Part shown: piece by piece, positions 39,834 through 57,366 of the stretch
How the letters are laid out: the number at the start of each line of letters is the position of its first letter
Numbering within the stretch: position 1 is the stretch's first letter
Assembly: GCA_964006375.1 (NCBI GenBank)
Contig: OZ023262.1
Location: 196,169,907-196,233,906 of the forward strand
Source: Tillus elongatus
Lineage: Eukaryota; Arthropoda; Insecta; Coleoptera; Cleridae
Length of the DNA: 64,000 nt
Direction: 5' to 3'
Program-made: the position numbers and the translations under genes
The notes under the pieces: generated by a model
Databases searched by the model: none
Told to the model about the DNA's origin: nothing
Seen by the model: only the letters and a program-made list of their open reading frames with translations

Positions 39834-40860
39834 GTTACTTATAAGAGCTCTTCACAGGTTTCAATCTTCACTTAGTTATAATCCAGTACTATTTCATTTC
39901 TTATTCAGAATGTGCAATGAAATATCATAAAGAAGCTAACTGACGCTGAAAATTTGGCCAACCTTCTCCCATAAAGCTTTCAAGAAGCAATCAAAATACC
40001 GGTACGTGAAGATAACTCAATAGTAACGTGAATTGATTACAGATTAGGCTTAGACATAACACAAAATGACTTGTTATTGAACGCTTTATTTCTATGGCCA
40101 CATTAAGCGGTGATGTTTTGCATGAAGCTGTTTTCATTTACGAAGCTATTAGACTTTTACGAACCAGTGAATGTTTTCAGGCTTTGAAAACGAGATTCTG
40201 TATGCAAGCGATGACAGAAATTCCAAATTTTATGTTCCTCTAGCTCTAGTACAATCAGTTTTCATTACGTATTCCGAAACATTCATGTTTGTTCTACGAA
40301 ATTCTTTAGTGTGTGTATAAACATCGCTCTAACAGCAAAACAATATCTCTATAACATGTTGTAACTGTAACCAGTAATTTTACGGCCATTCATCCTTTTG
40401 CTACACAGTTTCTTTGAAGTTTTCGCATCGTATGATGTCGACTTTCCCACCTACTTTGTATTGATTCAATATACTCAATGTTTTTTTGCTTTGACAGGCC
40501 CGTCTTATGTTATAACATGGGAAGAGGTCTACTTGGTATTCTTCTACCTATATACTATATAGTTTTAATTTATTGTCCATATTATTACCGACTAAAGAAA
40601 CTAATTCTAAAATTAATAAAAGTAGCAATCAGTTTTGTAACAAGCTATTATCTATTATCCATCATTATTTAATTTAAAACACCGTACGGAGGTTAGGGAT
40701 TTAGGTTTCAAAAAGCTGGTTGGGTTATTATGTAATTACCGTAGCATAAGTGTACAAAAAACAGATACATTCCAGTATTAAATAAAAGACACAAATCCAA
40801 TTTAGGCAATTACAATACACTTCTAAACGTCAAACAGTCTGGGATAGACACAATCAAATA
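39834..40860. other. AT-rich non-coding stretch
   Basis: No supported gene. The frame at 40478-40672 encodes a hydrophobic stretch without family signature and is probably chance. Confidence 0.4.
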
Positions 40861-41260
40861 CTTATAAATACAAACTTTTTCATTTCGCGGTAGATTTTGT
40901 ACCTTGTCATTAGTTTACTGTGTATTAGTTTACTCTGATGCTTTTGATCCGCTTTGACTGCATATTTAACCCTGTTTTAGCTTTTACTGTAGCTCTTTTA
41001 GCTTTAACTGTAGTTTTCTTGGCTTTTACTGTGGCTTTTTAGCTTGTTTTACTGTTTGACTTTAGATGTTAACTTTGACGTTTTCTGTATTGATTTGTTT
41101 GATACCATTGTGCTCCAACCAGCACAATTGCCTACCAGAAGACAATGTTTGCTGACATACCTTTTTATTGCGTTTTTCGATTTACCCCTGAAGATGTATA
41201 CTTAGTTGGCCGAAACGCGTAGGCAATTAATAACATTTTATTAAGAAAAAGAAAAAAGAA
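40860..41260 (+). repeat. Single arm of the PLE-terminus-like repeat
   Basis: Related to the right arm of the 33.5-34.6 kb foldback: repeated TTTAGCTTTTACTGTAGCTC-type phrases, CATTGTGCTCCAACCAGCAC, AATTGCCTACC, then CCCCTGAAGATG (41186-41197) and GGCCGAAACGCGTAGGC (41210-41226). CTGAAGA and CGAAAC form a hammerhead-like pair, but the stem between them is poor. Confidence 0.6.
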
Positions 41261-41359
41261 GCCTATTAATTTTATTCTGAGGGTGAAGGTACATGTCAAA
41301 TTTTAATTGATTAATTAATTTAGGTAAAGTATGTGTTAGAAAAAACGTCGTTAATACTC

Positions 41360-41496
41360 GCAGATTAGTGAATTTTCTTTAAAAAAATTCACTAATGAGG
41401 AGATCGCGACTTTTGAATTAAAAAAATTCTTCAGATGAGTGCAAAATAGTCTCCCCCTAGAACACATATCTGAGTTCAGTTTCAATTTTTGTATAT

Positions 41497-41559
<63 letters not shown>
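41360..41559 (+). repeat. Rep-A left module and (TA)n
   Basis: Head TTAGTGAATTTTCTTTAAAA and ATTCACTAATGAGGAGATCG, then CCCTAGAACACATATCTGAG and TA array 41499-41559. The right module is absent; the A-duplication follows. Confidence 0.75.
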
Positions 41560-41562
<3 letters not shown>

Positions 41563-41594
41563 TACATCTTGGGCAAGAACAAGTATAAAACTTA

Positions 41595-41650
41595 TTTGTC
41601 AAATGATGTGCTGTAAAATTGGTAACAATAAATATTATTATTATTAATAT

Positions 41651-41720
<70 letters not shown>

Positions 41721-41991
41721 AACAGGAACCACTCAACGTTCCTTTCTGAAACGTTGTACATGTAACAAACAATGCGGTTTATTTAAGGCAAATATTTTGA
41801 CACATCTGTGACTTCCGGTTAAACCGGAAGTTTACACAATCTTCGTTATTTTAAATGAAATACCTACTTTTTAGTGAATTTTCATTAAGAAAATCCACTA
41901 ATAGAAAGGTACCGGTGGTGAGACTTTCGGCAAAAAAATTCAAATTATCGCGAATTAGGGCCTCTGGAACCCATTTCCATGGTCAGTTAAA

Positions 41992-42051
<60 letters not shown>

Positions 42052-42985
42052 AAACGATAACTCAAAAAATACTTCACTGATTTGGACCAAATTTGGGAAT
42101 TACCCTTATTTTGCTAATGGCTTGAATGAGTTCGTTCATCTAATTTTAATGGCCAATTTTTCTTAATAAAAAATTAAAAAATATTTTTTAAAACAAAATA
42201 TCTCTCAAATTGTCCAAGTGATTCAAACGAATATTTACAACTTAAAAGAACATGGACAGACGTGGTTGTGTACCAATTTTCAAGTCGTTTGATCAAAGAA
42301 AAATAAAGTTATGCGAAATTAATAATAAAATAATCCTCGACATCATCTGGAGAACGTTGTAAGAGATGCGACAGGGACACCATCTCGGTCCAGGACCTGG
42401 TATGTTGTCACGATAGCTCTAGTTTACACAACATTTTATAGATAGAGCAGTGTATAATGTACAATCAACTAACGATTGTGTAAATTGTCAGCCTTGAACC
42501 GTTTCTTTCCTAATACCCGGACAAAGTTTGCGTCTAAAAGCGCTAAATTTTAGCATGCGAATGTATGCTATAAATAAAAAATTTCGGGACGCAGCAAGTG
42601 CATTATAGTAGTGAATTTTCATAAGAATTGTACACTATTAGTAAAATATATTATTAAAGCTAATTCTTTAAATTTAAATGGACCTTGGAGATCGGTTTTA
42701 GGCTCCCAGTTAGCGATTATTTGAAAAAATTTATATTCTTAATGGAGCTAAAAAATTAAAATTTTGTCTTAGATATAATATGTATGTACTGCAAGTGCCT
42801 TTTAAAAAATTGTGTTACAAATTTCATTAAAGTTACAAAAGTTTTTCAGAAAAAAATTAATTATTTACAAAGGAACGTAAGTACCTGTCAAATTATAAAT
42901 ATGGCAGGTATTTTTCCTTATTAATTGCTTGGATGGTTTTGTTTTGGTCAACCCATCCAGTTTTTGCAAACAATAAACAACAAAA
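41595..42985 (+). repeat. A-duplication copy 2 (includes a Rep-A copy)
   Basis: Second copy of the segment at 37858-39250, in the same orientation about 3.7 kb downstream. TA arrays are at 41654-41720 and 41997-42049 (53 bp against 78 bp in copy 1). The terminal motif CGGGACGCAGCAAGTGCATT lies near 42584. Confidence 0.85.
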
Positions 42986-43501
42986 AAGGTTTTTCATGTT
43001 ATGGTAGAATTATTTCACATCCGATAGCTCAATAAATTAGCCATTAAGCCAGAATCTTCAATCTTGAACCATAGTAACACCTATATAAACGCACGTGGGT
43101 ACTAAATTAAAGCAAAATAACATAATGAGCTTCGCAGAGAACTACAAATTTGTTTTAAAAAACCTTTTTTGTAACCGATCTACAAGGTTCTGCATGTCAT
43201 TATTGTATTGTATGTTTTTTTGTCACAGGGCTCCTCCGCGGTTTAGCCGCCGCGATAGCACTGCAGCCTTTGGATTATTGTGCATGTGTATTGTATGTTA
43301 GTATTGTATATTTATGTTTTTTAAGTTTATCTCTTCTGAGTTTGTTGAGTTTTTTCCATCGTTTATATGGCAGTAGTATGCTGATGGGTGGTGTATTAAA
43401 ATAAACAAATACATTATATTACAAAAGCACGAATATTTAAAAAGTTAATTGCATAATTAATATAAATACGTTTGTAACACCAAAAACGTTTATAGGTTTC
43501 C
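42986..43501. other. Non-coding stretch before the hAT element
   Basis: No supported gene. The frame 43095-43301 has no motif. Confidence 0.4.
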
Positions 43502-43509
43502 TTCTGGAA

Positions 43510-45007
<1,498 letters not shown>

Positions 45008-45404
45008 TTCTGGAATGATTGATATATCGATTGACGTCCAGTTTATAATAAAAAGAAATGTTTGAAGGCACTCAAGTGTTTATTTTTTACACTAGTTCTG
45101 TTTCGTCTAGGCTTTATTATAAAAATGTTGTCTATGCCAATGAAGAATTACTTATTAAAAACGATTAATCATAAAACAGAGAATTAGCACGTTACACAAT
45201 ATAAAGCTGTCATGTATTGTGTCAGACTTAGATCTTTTATTGTTTACTTATTTTTTACGCATTATGTGACAGTATCAGATTTTTAAAATGCCGAACACCC
45301 GGGCAGTTCTATATGTACCGTCACATTTTTCACATATTTGACCCTACTTTTTATCTGTAAAAAAAGTGCTCCCTTTGTATTATGGCAGGCCTTTAGTTTA
45401 CCAT

Positions 45405-45536
45405 TTTAGTGAATTTTCGTAGAAAAAATTCACTAATGGGGAGATCTCGACTTTTGAATTTTGAAAAATTTTTGCAAATGAGCGCGAACTAGGACCCCTA
45501 GAACCCATATCCGGGGTCAGTTTCAATTTTTATATG

Positions 45537-45601
<65 letters not shown>

Positions 45602-45800
45602 CACACCGATAACTAAAAAAATAATGGGCCGATTTTGATAAAATTTGGTATGTACCTTCCTTTTGTAAATGGCTTCGATAAGTTCGTTAGTCAGGTTAGG
45701 TCAGGTCAGGAAGACGAGGTTTTCCGGGAAAATTTTGAGTTTTCATTCGAATAAAAAATTTTATCTCAAAAAATAAAAAGCTTTGATAACCAAATTTGGT
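45405..45800 (+). repeat. Rep-A copy with (TA)n core
   Basis: Head TTTAGTGAATTTTCGTAGAA and AAATTCACTAATGGGGAGAT, left module, TA array 45541-45597, GTATCACACCGATAACTA, then TGGTATGTACCTTCCTTTTG and GATAAGTTCGTTAGTCAGG. Close to the inverted copy at 25860-26410. Confidence 0.8.
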
Positions 45801-46575
45801 TGGTGGGTTTAAGATATACACAGTAAGCCATACAAATTAAGATTTCTATGTTACAAGAAAAAAAAGTTATAATAAAATATTTTGTTCCAGATCATTTCTA
45901 TTTTCCTTACAACTCGCATCGTTTTTAGTCTATTGTTATTATTTAAAGTCAATAGTTTCTTCCTAAAATTTGCTCTTACCGAACACACGTGGCTTTCATT
46001 GACTTCTGCTTCTGCCGCTGTTAGAGTCTTTACTCTTATGACACTTTGCTTACTCTTACTGCTACTGCTATACTATTTTACATACGTATCACCCTACAAA
46101 AACCTACTTGTATTCTACCGCATAAGACGTTACTGTAGCTTCGCTTTCGGTTTATTTTCCTCTGTTTCATCTTTATGATTCATTTGCAAAGCTCACTAGT
46201 CTGTTCTATCGAGAATGAAAATTGTAGAAGCATTCTCTACCTTTAATTTAGACTGTTAGTCAATGCTCGCTCCCTATGTAACTTTTATATATGTGACCTA
46301 ATAAATTGCTTGAAATTTCCGTGCAACATTTTTTTACGTGCCTTACGTGGTCTCCTGCTACATTCATCACCTTTATAACGTAAGGCCACTTAACATTATA
46401 TTTCCTGTTCCCCAAGTTTAATTATCATAACGAGCAAATTTCGTCTTTGTAAATGGCTATTAGTCAATCATCCCTTCTGCACATAAGGTACCATTTCTGC
46501 CTAACATACACGGTTTTGACCGTCCTGTCTGTTTTGTCGTTTCTATTGTTAGTCAATGCTTGCTATTCATATTCT
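45801..46575. other. Non-coding stretch
   Basis: A hydrophobic open frame at 45882-46178 lacks a family signature. TGTTAGTCAATGCTCGCT at 46255 and TTGTTAGTCAATGCTTGCT at 46548 mark a roughly 294-bp partial duplication. Confidence 0.4.
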
Positions 46576-46576
46576 T

Positions 46577-46703
46577 TTTAGTGAATTTTCGTAGAAAAAA
46601 ATCACTATGGGGGAGATCCCAACTTTTGTATTTTGAAAAAAAAATTTGCAAATGAGCGAGAACTAGGACCCCTAGAATGCATATCCGGGGGTCAGTTTCA
46701 ATT

Positions 46704-46784
<81 letters not shown>

Positions 46785-46880
46785 GTGTGTGTGTATCACA
46801 CAGATAACTCAAAAAATAATGGGCCGATTTTGATAAAATTTGGCATGTACCTTCCTTTTTTTACAGCATCAACAGGCAAA
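46577..46880 (+). repeat. Rep-A copy with (TA)n core
   Basis: Left module 46577-46706, TA array 46707-46782, CTGTGTGTGTGTATCACACA, then the start of the right module (ATAATGGGCCGATTTTG), breaking off after CTTCCTTTTTTTAC. Confidence 0.8.
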
Positions 46881-46956
46881 CGAATTTTCTCTGTGCAGCC
46901 ACAGAAAAGGTATATACTTCTATATTTAGAGCAGATTTCGAATATTTTTTAATTGA

Positions 46957-47189
<233 letters not shown>

Positions 47190-47239
47190 TAATAAACAAT
47201 TAACCTATAATATTAATGGCATATCGATTAACGGTCACA

Positions 47240-47860
47240 GACAATAACAAATAAATAGCTCAGCAGTGAATCACCAGGCGACATATCACTTAGCAATTGT
47301 GTTACCTACTAAAATTAATCATGCTAAATCTTTATTACTTGTCAGAATAATGGCGAAGCCCTATTGCACCGGCGTAATAAGCCAGGCGAGCGGGTGTCAA
47401 AGGTGTCCAGTAACAAATTTACAAACCTGGAATTATAAATATACCCGAACACACCATCATTTGTCTAAAGCACAACCTTATCTACACGACTGGCATTCAA
47501 ATATTAGTTTACCAAATATTTATCACTCGCACGCTCAACTGAGCGACTCAATTTCAAAACAGTTTATACTCAACGCTCCACTGAGCGAGTTAACGTTAAA
47601 CGCGGTTTCTGTTGAACGCTCTACTGAGCAACTTTAACACTAACAGCAGTTACTACTCAACTCACCACTAAGCAACTTTAACATTATCAGCAGTTACTAC
47701 TCAACGCTCCCCTGGACAAAACTAACACCAATATTAGTTACTACTTAACGCTTCACTGAGCAACTTTAACAATAACAGCAGTTACTACACAACGCTCCAC
47801 AAAACAGCTTTGGAAACTCTAACCAAATGCATATCAGTGCCTCAGAACTACCTTGGAAAA
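47240..47860 (-). repeat. Minisatellite-bearing repeat, copy 1
   Basis: Inverted partner of 58570-59110. About six units of roughly 44 bp (CGCTCCACTGAGCAACTTT, AACAGCAGTTACTACTCAA) span 47525-47805. The non-repeated part (GTAATAAGCCAGGCGAGCGG, GTCAGAATAATGGCGAAGCC) matches the other copy in inverse. Family unknown; possibly a terminal part of a retroelement. Confidence 0.75.
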
Positions 47861-48710
47861 ATGGCTCTAAATACTCGAACAATAGTTTAACTTTTGTGCT
47901 TAATGGGTGCTGTTTCCGACATTAGGTTCGTTCCGGCTTCCAGACGCGCAACGCAACTTACAATGTTCCCTCTCCATTATCGGAGCGCCGATACTGACAC
48001 GTGCAATGGAAACAACGGGCAAACGTGCGACGTACCCCAGCGAAATGCCGATGTCACTGAAACAACCCTGTTGAGATTACGTAAAATGCGCCAAAGACCA
48101 CGTCTTAAACATGACGCCATGCTGGCTACGTAGACAGTTATGGTGTGCTATATTTAATTTACTTTAAAAAAAACTTTACTTGAAAGTGATTTACTTTTTA
48201 CTTAGTGAGATACCTATACGATTACCTAATTGATTATTACTTCACATAACCTCGTAGACATCCCAAAAATAAATTACTGACCTAGCTAAATAGCTACCTA
48301 ATTTATTAGTACTTGACTTAAGTTCGAAGAAATAGCAAAACCAAGTTAATGACGCTATACTTTAGGCTCCACATTTTACTGATATAAGCTATTTACCAAA
48401 TGATTACTTAAAGCCCAAATCATACGACAAATATGAGCTAAAAATATTTTTAAATTTATAATCAAACATGTAATAACATGTCCGAATAAACAAAGCTATA
48501 TTCTGCAGGTAAACTGGCCCTTTATCTAGCTAGAGAACGGACACTATACAAATCACTTATATCGAGCTATATTTATACACACAGCTCGAGCCTAGGATTG
48601 ATGTTTTTACATTTTATAAGTGGTTTAAAAGTGCTTTTCAAGCTGCAGACGTTGTCATAGACCAGTTTAGAAGGCTATACAAACAGTTAAGATTGAGTTT
48701 GACGTTAGAT
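47861..48710. other. Non-coding, GC-richer then AT-rich
   Basis: 47900-48135 is CpG-rich with an open frame (47894-48133, plus) of no recognised family; it may belong to the preceding repeat. Nothing recognised from 48140 to the SINE. Confidence 0.35.
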
Positions 48711-49061
48711 CCTCAGTGGTTCAGTGGTAAGAACGTGTTCCTCTGAACCCAAGTGTACTGGGTTCGATTCCCAGGATTCCTCTTTCACTTTTTCAGTACA
48801 TACTGTATAATTAACATCAACCGAGGTTGTGGCATTGCATTTGAGCAAGTTGAATGTCTTCACGTTCCGCCCATGGGAGGGGGCGTAACGCCGTCGGCCC
48901 CGTGTGCATGCGATGTTGGGCAAGTTAAAGATCCCTACCCACCTTACAGAAAGGCAGGTGTTCGGCAAAATTTCCAGGATAGTGAGATGAAACTGCTCCC
49001 TGGCGTCGGTGATTGGCCATAGTCGCGGAACTAGACCGACGTTAAAGAAACAAAAACACAC
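48711..49061 (+). mobile_element. tRNA-headed SINE, copy 2
   Basis: Plus strand. A box in GTGGTTCAGTGGTAAGA (48717 on), B box GGGTTCGATTCC at 48760-48771, CTTTTTCAGTACATACTG, AACCGAGGTTGTGGC, GTTAAAGATCCCTACCCACC, ACTGCTCCCTGGCGTCGG, and an end GACGTTAAAGAAACAAAAAC with only three CA units. Head and body order match copies 1 and 3. The tRNA-like head is pol III promoter material and not a functional tRNA gene. Confidence 0.88.
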
Positions 49062-49214
49062 GCGTTTGACTCTAACTGTTGTGAACCTTCACGATATGTT
49101 TATCTTATATCGATGTGCTTATATAATAACGTGTTTGTTAAACAGAGTGTTCTTATCATAAAATGGTGCTTTAATGTATCTGGTTTTCTTAATAATTTAT
49201 TCCACACTTACAAA

Positions 49215-49780
49215 ATGGTACGCATACAGTACCAGAATTGCACCAAGAGGACCCCAGATCGACAACCAGAGTATTCTGAGGCATTGATGAATACGCTACA
49301 AAACAGTCATATGTTGTTAAACAACATACTATTCACAGGTGAAGCCCAATTCTCTCTAAATTGTACCGTTAGAGGACAGAATTTTAGATTTTGGTCACCC
49401 ACAAACTCACACTGGTTAATCGAACATTAGACACAATATCCGTTGAAGCTGCACGTAGGAGCTGGAATGGCGGCAATATAATTATATAACTATATTTATT
49501 GACAAGACATTGACAAGGTCAGTATTCTTGAAATGGTCAGAAATTTTTACCAGTCCTGAAAATACAAATATTCTCTTAAATATTTTGTGATTTTAACAGG
49601 ATGGAGCCCCACCGCGTTATGCACCACCAATGCGAAAATGCTTAGAAAATGTCTTTCCGGGTGAATGGATTGGCAGAAGAAGTCTAGTTGAATGACCCGC
49701 GAGCTCACCTAATCTAACATCCCACAACTTTCTTATGGTGATATGTAATAAGGAGAAACCAAGAAATTTAGAAAACTTAT
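49215..49780 (+). pseudogene. DD41D-like transposase relic, third lineage
   Basis: MVRIQYQNCTKRTPDRQPEY is followed by LNNILFTGEAQFSLNCTVRG, where the expected FTDEA Asp is Gly. After an AT-rich inserted or decayed segment the frame resumes QDGAPPRYAPPMRKCLENVF and PGEWIGRRSLVE (about 49600-49693), a stop, then PASSPNLTSHNFLM, where the PLD Asp is Asn. So two of three catalytic acids are lost. Different sequence from TcD41. Confidence 0.75.
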
Positions 49781-50554
49781 TCGCCAAGTACCGACTAAAA
49801 TCTAAGAACTTTTATGTTTCTAACTAAAGAATTAAATTTCCTTTGACACAAAGTCTCACATAAACCCAAGTGATTTTTAAAACACAAATAGACTCACTTT
49901 AGATTTTTTCAAAAGTTACTGATTTGCGTTTTATCGAATTTTTGCGGGATTTTTCACTCTGGCGTTTTCGAGTTCTTGTCATAAAAAGCTATTAAATGCC
50001 ATATTTTATATGCTAAAAAAGGCGCTATGTCCCAATTCAAATATTGAGATTTACAATTTAATTCTTACAAAGTAAAATTTGCGTCAGAGGACAGCGGTTT
50101 TGTCTTACAATTCGCTGAAAAGAAAAACAAAGTAGAGAATAAATCTCTAACAAAATAAACTATTTCTTTGTTCAAGTAAGATTAGCACTATAAAAGCTTT
50201 TGATTAAGGTGAGTGCTATTCGAATGTATTTTATATGTAAACAAAGTAACTGTCGCTGTGTCATCGGCATCCGGAAACTGCAGTGATATCAAGCGCATCT
50301 GAATAATCCGGTTTGGAAAACAAACATTCCTACTAATCTACATAAACCATTTTCAATGTCGATTTCAACACGACGTGTAAAACGTCGTATACCCAAGCTC
50401 TTTCACTTCAGATATGCGGCTGGAATTCAATATGACAAACTTTAATCAAGAAATAACTTGTTACGTTTTCTTTGAATGCTATTGTTGTAAAATAATTAGT
50501 TGATTGTCGAACATTTTAAAATCTGCTTATGGTTACAGGCAAATCGATGACCGT
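49781..50554. other. AT-rich non-coding stretch
   Basis: No supported gene or element. Confidence 0.4.
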
Positions 50555-51250
50555 AATATGCCTTCTGTGATAAACGACACAATCAAGCATATAGTCCTAT
50601 CTTCCTTGATTTAAGCGTATGCGATGGTGGTGTACCAAAGGTGGTATGGCCTCGACTCGACTCATTAGCCACTAAATGTGAGCATGAAATACAGTAAAGT
50701 AATAACTGCTGCGAATGTAACAAAAAAATTACATAACGATTTCTTTCGGTATTTGGGTTTACAAGTTGTGGGTAATAAACTACACAATCGAGCATATAGC
50801 ACAGCAAATGCTGTGCATATAGTCTTCTTCTTTGATTTAAACGTATGCATGAAACACAGTTAAGTAATAACTGCTGCGAATGTTACAGAAAAATTGCATA
50901 ACGATTTCTTTCGCTATTTGCGTTTACAAGTTGTGGGTGATAAACTAAACAATCAAGCATATAAACTACTTCTTTGATTTAAACGTATGCACAAAATACT
51001 AATAACTGCTGCGAATGTAACAAAAAAATTACACAACGATTTCTTTCGTTATTTGGGTTTACAAGTTGTGGGTAATAAACTACACAATCAAGCATACAGC
51101 TGCAAAGCAAATCAAAAGCAAATCAAGCAAATTCTGTGCATATAGTCTTCTCCTTTTTAAACGTATGCACGAAACACAGTAAAGTAATAACTGCTGCGAA
51201 TGTAAGAAAAAAAATACTTAATAATTTCTTTAACTATTCGGGTTTACATG
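50555..51250 (+). repeat. Tandem repeat, four units of 135-185 bp
   Basis: TAATAACTGCTGCGAATGT occurs at 50700, 50865, 51000 and 51185 (spacings 165, 135, 185). Each is followed by ACGATTTCTTTCG and GGGTTTACAAGTTGTGGGTA (degenerate in the last unit). ACACAATCAAGCATATAG also precedes the first unit at 50578. Satellite-like, non-coding. Confidence 0.85.
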
Positions 51251-51289
51251 TTGTGGTCTATCATTCACGCTCAAACACAGTTTTTTTCT

Positions 51290-51354
51290 ACAACAGCGCA
51301 AATTCATGATCCTAGAACCCGTTGTCGGTGTCCGTTAAAGTTTCCATATGTTTG

Positions 51355-51422
<68 letters not shown>
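51290..51422 (+). repeat. Rep-A left-module end and (TA)n
   Basis: GATCCTAGAACCCGTTGTCG and GTCCGTTAAAGTTTCC lead into TA array 51358-51422. A diverged Rep-A fragment; no right module. Confidence 0.55.
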
Positions 51423-52421
<999 letters not shown>

Positions 52422-52782
52422 TGTGTGTGTGTGTGTGTTTTGTTTCTTTAACGTCGGCCTATTTCCGCTACTATGGCTAATCACCGACGCCAGGGAGCAG
52501 TTTCACCTCACTCTCCTGGAAAATTTGCCAAACCCCTCCCTTTCTGTAAGGAGTGTAGGGATCTTTAACGTGCCCAACATAGCATAGACACGGGACCGAC
52601 GGCTTTACGCCGCCTCCGAAGGGCGGAACGCGCAGACATTCAACTTGCTCAAATACAATGCCAGAACCTTGGTTGATGTTAATGTTACAGTTTTTACTGA
52701 AAAAGTGAAAGGAGAACGCTGAGATTGAACCCAGTACCCTTCGGTTCAGAGGCACACGTTCTTGCCCTGGAACCACCGAGGC
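52422..52782 (-). mobile_element. tRNA-headed SINE, copy 3
   Basis: Minus strand: head CCTCGGTGGTTCCAGGGCAA, B-box-like GGGTTCAATCTCAGC, body as in the other copies (AGATCCCTACACTCCTTACA), end GACGTTAAAGAAACAAAA, tail (CA)8 at 52422-52438. It has the intermediate tail length of the three copies. Confidence 0.87.
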
Positions 52783-52860
52783 TCATTGCACAGAACCTCA
52801 AATTTACTTTAGGTCTCTTAACTGTATTGTGGAGTTGAGATCACAGCATTTGTCGGATGG

Positions 52861-53363
52861 TTAATGCATAAAGGGGTGCATGTGCTTCGGCCGTAAATAA
52901 GGTTTAATTAAAAAAAATTGATCAGTAGCTTTCCGTTCAAGAAGTAATTCACAACAGCCGTCTCTTGATTGCCTATCCTCTGGTAGTAAATGTTGCACAT
53001 GCCTAAAATAGCAAGGATGTAGTTGCAGTTCTTTCAAAATTCTAAACGCACTCGCATGGGAAATATTAGTATTTGACGCTAATCTGGGTAAACTAATTGT
53101 AAGCCCATGAAAAACGGTTTCCAAAACTTGTTCCTCAACTTCTACCGTTCGTGCGCTTATAGGACGTCCTCCATCTGCGTTTGCCGTTTTAAGCGAACCA
53201 TTTTCTCGTAATCTCTGCTCTATTGCCAAAAAGGATCTTTGATGCGGTAGTTATTTAGTAGGAAATTTTTATGCATATATTTTCAGTGCTACATTCGTAT
53301 TTCCTAAACACTCACCAGAGGTTAAAATCATATAAACTTGTTCAGCATACGTACATTTTGCCA
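52861..53363 (-). pseudogene. DUF4817-type transposase N-terminal relic, fourth lineage
   Basis: Minus strand from ATG 53363: MAKCTYAEQVYMILTSGECL, two stops, then AIEQRLRENGSLKTANADGG, RPISARTVEVEEQVLETVF and ISLPRLASNTNISHASAFRI with HPCYFRHVQHLLPED. This is the complete DNA-binding half typical of these transposases, ending with YLRPKHMHPFMH. The catalytic half is missing; SINE copy 3 lies just beyond. Confidence 0.75.
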
Positions 53364-56317
<2,954 letters not shown>

Positions 56318-57366
56318 TATCAAAGATTTAGTTTGTGTCCAGCATTTGTTGAAAATCGATGTTTTGACTCCCGCTTTAGAGACAATTTCAAGAAGCTAGG
56401 GAAAAATTAAAAGAAAGAAACACTAAGGCACTTATCTTAATACTCCTTAGAGCGGTGAATAAGAAAGGGTAAGTTGGGTTGCCGAAGTTCGCAATGAAAA
56501 TGATCTCTAAGGTCTCAGTGTGTTCAGAGCTAGCCCTGAACGAGATGTGACTGCCGCTTAATGGTGCGGTGATATTTCCATTGATTTCAGTGAAAGCAAT
56601 CAAAAGGCAAAAGTTATTTTTTTTCAGGAAGGGAGATTATTCATTGACAAGTTCGAAAGGCGTTTCATTTGATCGTGTCCATGCAATGAATCGCGATTAC
56701 GTCGCGACGTATATACTACTGACCTGAAATGTAACACTTATTCTACGCCAAAATTGCCAATTGGATTTTTAGGGGCTAAGCGGAGGTTCGCTGCTAACAT
56801 TATTCGAAAAGAGAATTTCACTTCAGAATGTCTTAAAAACATCAACATATCATAAGGGACTATTATGTGTCAGGAATGTATTTTCTAGCCCTAGTCACAG
56901 CGCTATTTTATTATGAAAATTCTCTCTAGGTATTAAATAGGCACTGCAATATGTGAGCAAGTTTCACATATGTGGTCCTATTAGATCTAAAGTGTCAAGC
57001 AGTGAGCGTTTGAAAATTGTTTACTTAAAGATAGACGTGCGGGGTGTGTGTGGTTATAATGTATCCCTCTAAGGCTCAAGGGCTTTGCACTATTTATTTT
57101 ATATTTTATATTCCCATTAGCATCGGTTGAAGTAAAGCATACCTCCACATTTGTGAGTGAACCATGACCTGAGCTGCATTAAAATATGCTCGATATTAGT
57201 GAAATTTACAGTGCACGTTATATACCTCCATAAAAGGTGAGTCCTCTCACAGAATGCATATTCCTTTGTTTATTGTACAGCTATTCGTTGCCTAATTATA
57301 AATTGAGAAATAATTTCAATAAGTATATGACTAAGGGTGGTTTTAGGTAATCATTTAATAAATAGC
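56318..57366. other. Non-coding stretch
   Basis: No supported gene or element; open frames such as 56388-56603 (minus) have no recognisable motif. Confidence 0.4.

Noticed and set aside
40478..40672. Small hydrophobic protein
   Set aside because: Isolated 64-codon frame rich in Ile, Leu and Tyr in AT-rich DNA, as expected by chance.
45882..46178. Membrane protein-like frame
   Set aside because: Low-complexity Leu/Phe stretches with no start context, no conserved motif and neighbouring repeat duplication.
48711..48785. A tRNA gene (A and B boxes present)
   Set aside because: It is followed by the same body at three loci and lacks a clean cloverleaf, so it is a SINE head.
50555..51250. CRISPR array
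   Set aside because: Repeats are long, imperfect and directly abutting, with no regular unique spacers, and the genome is eukaryotic.
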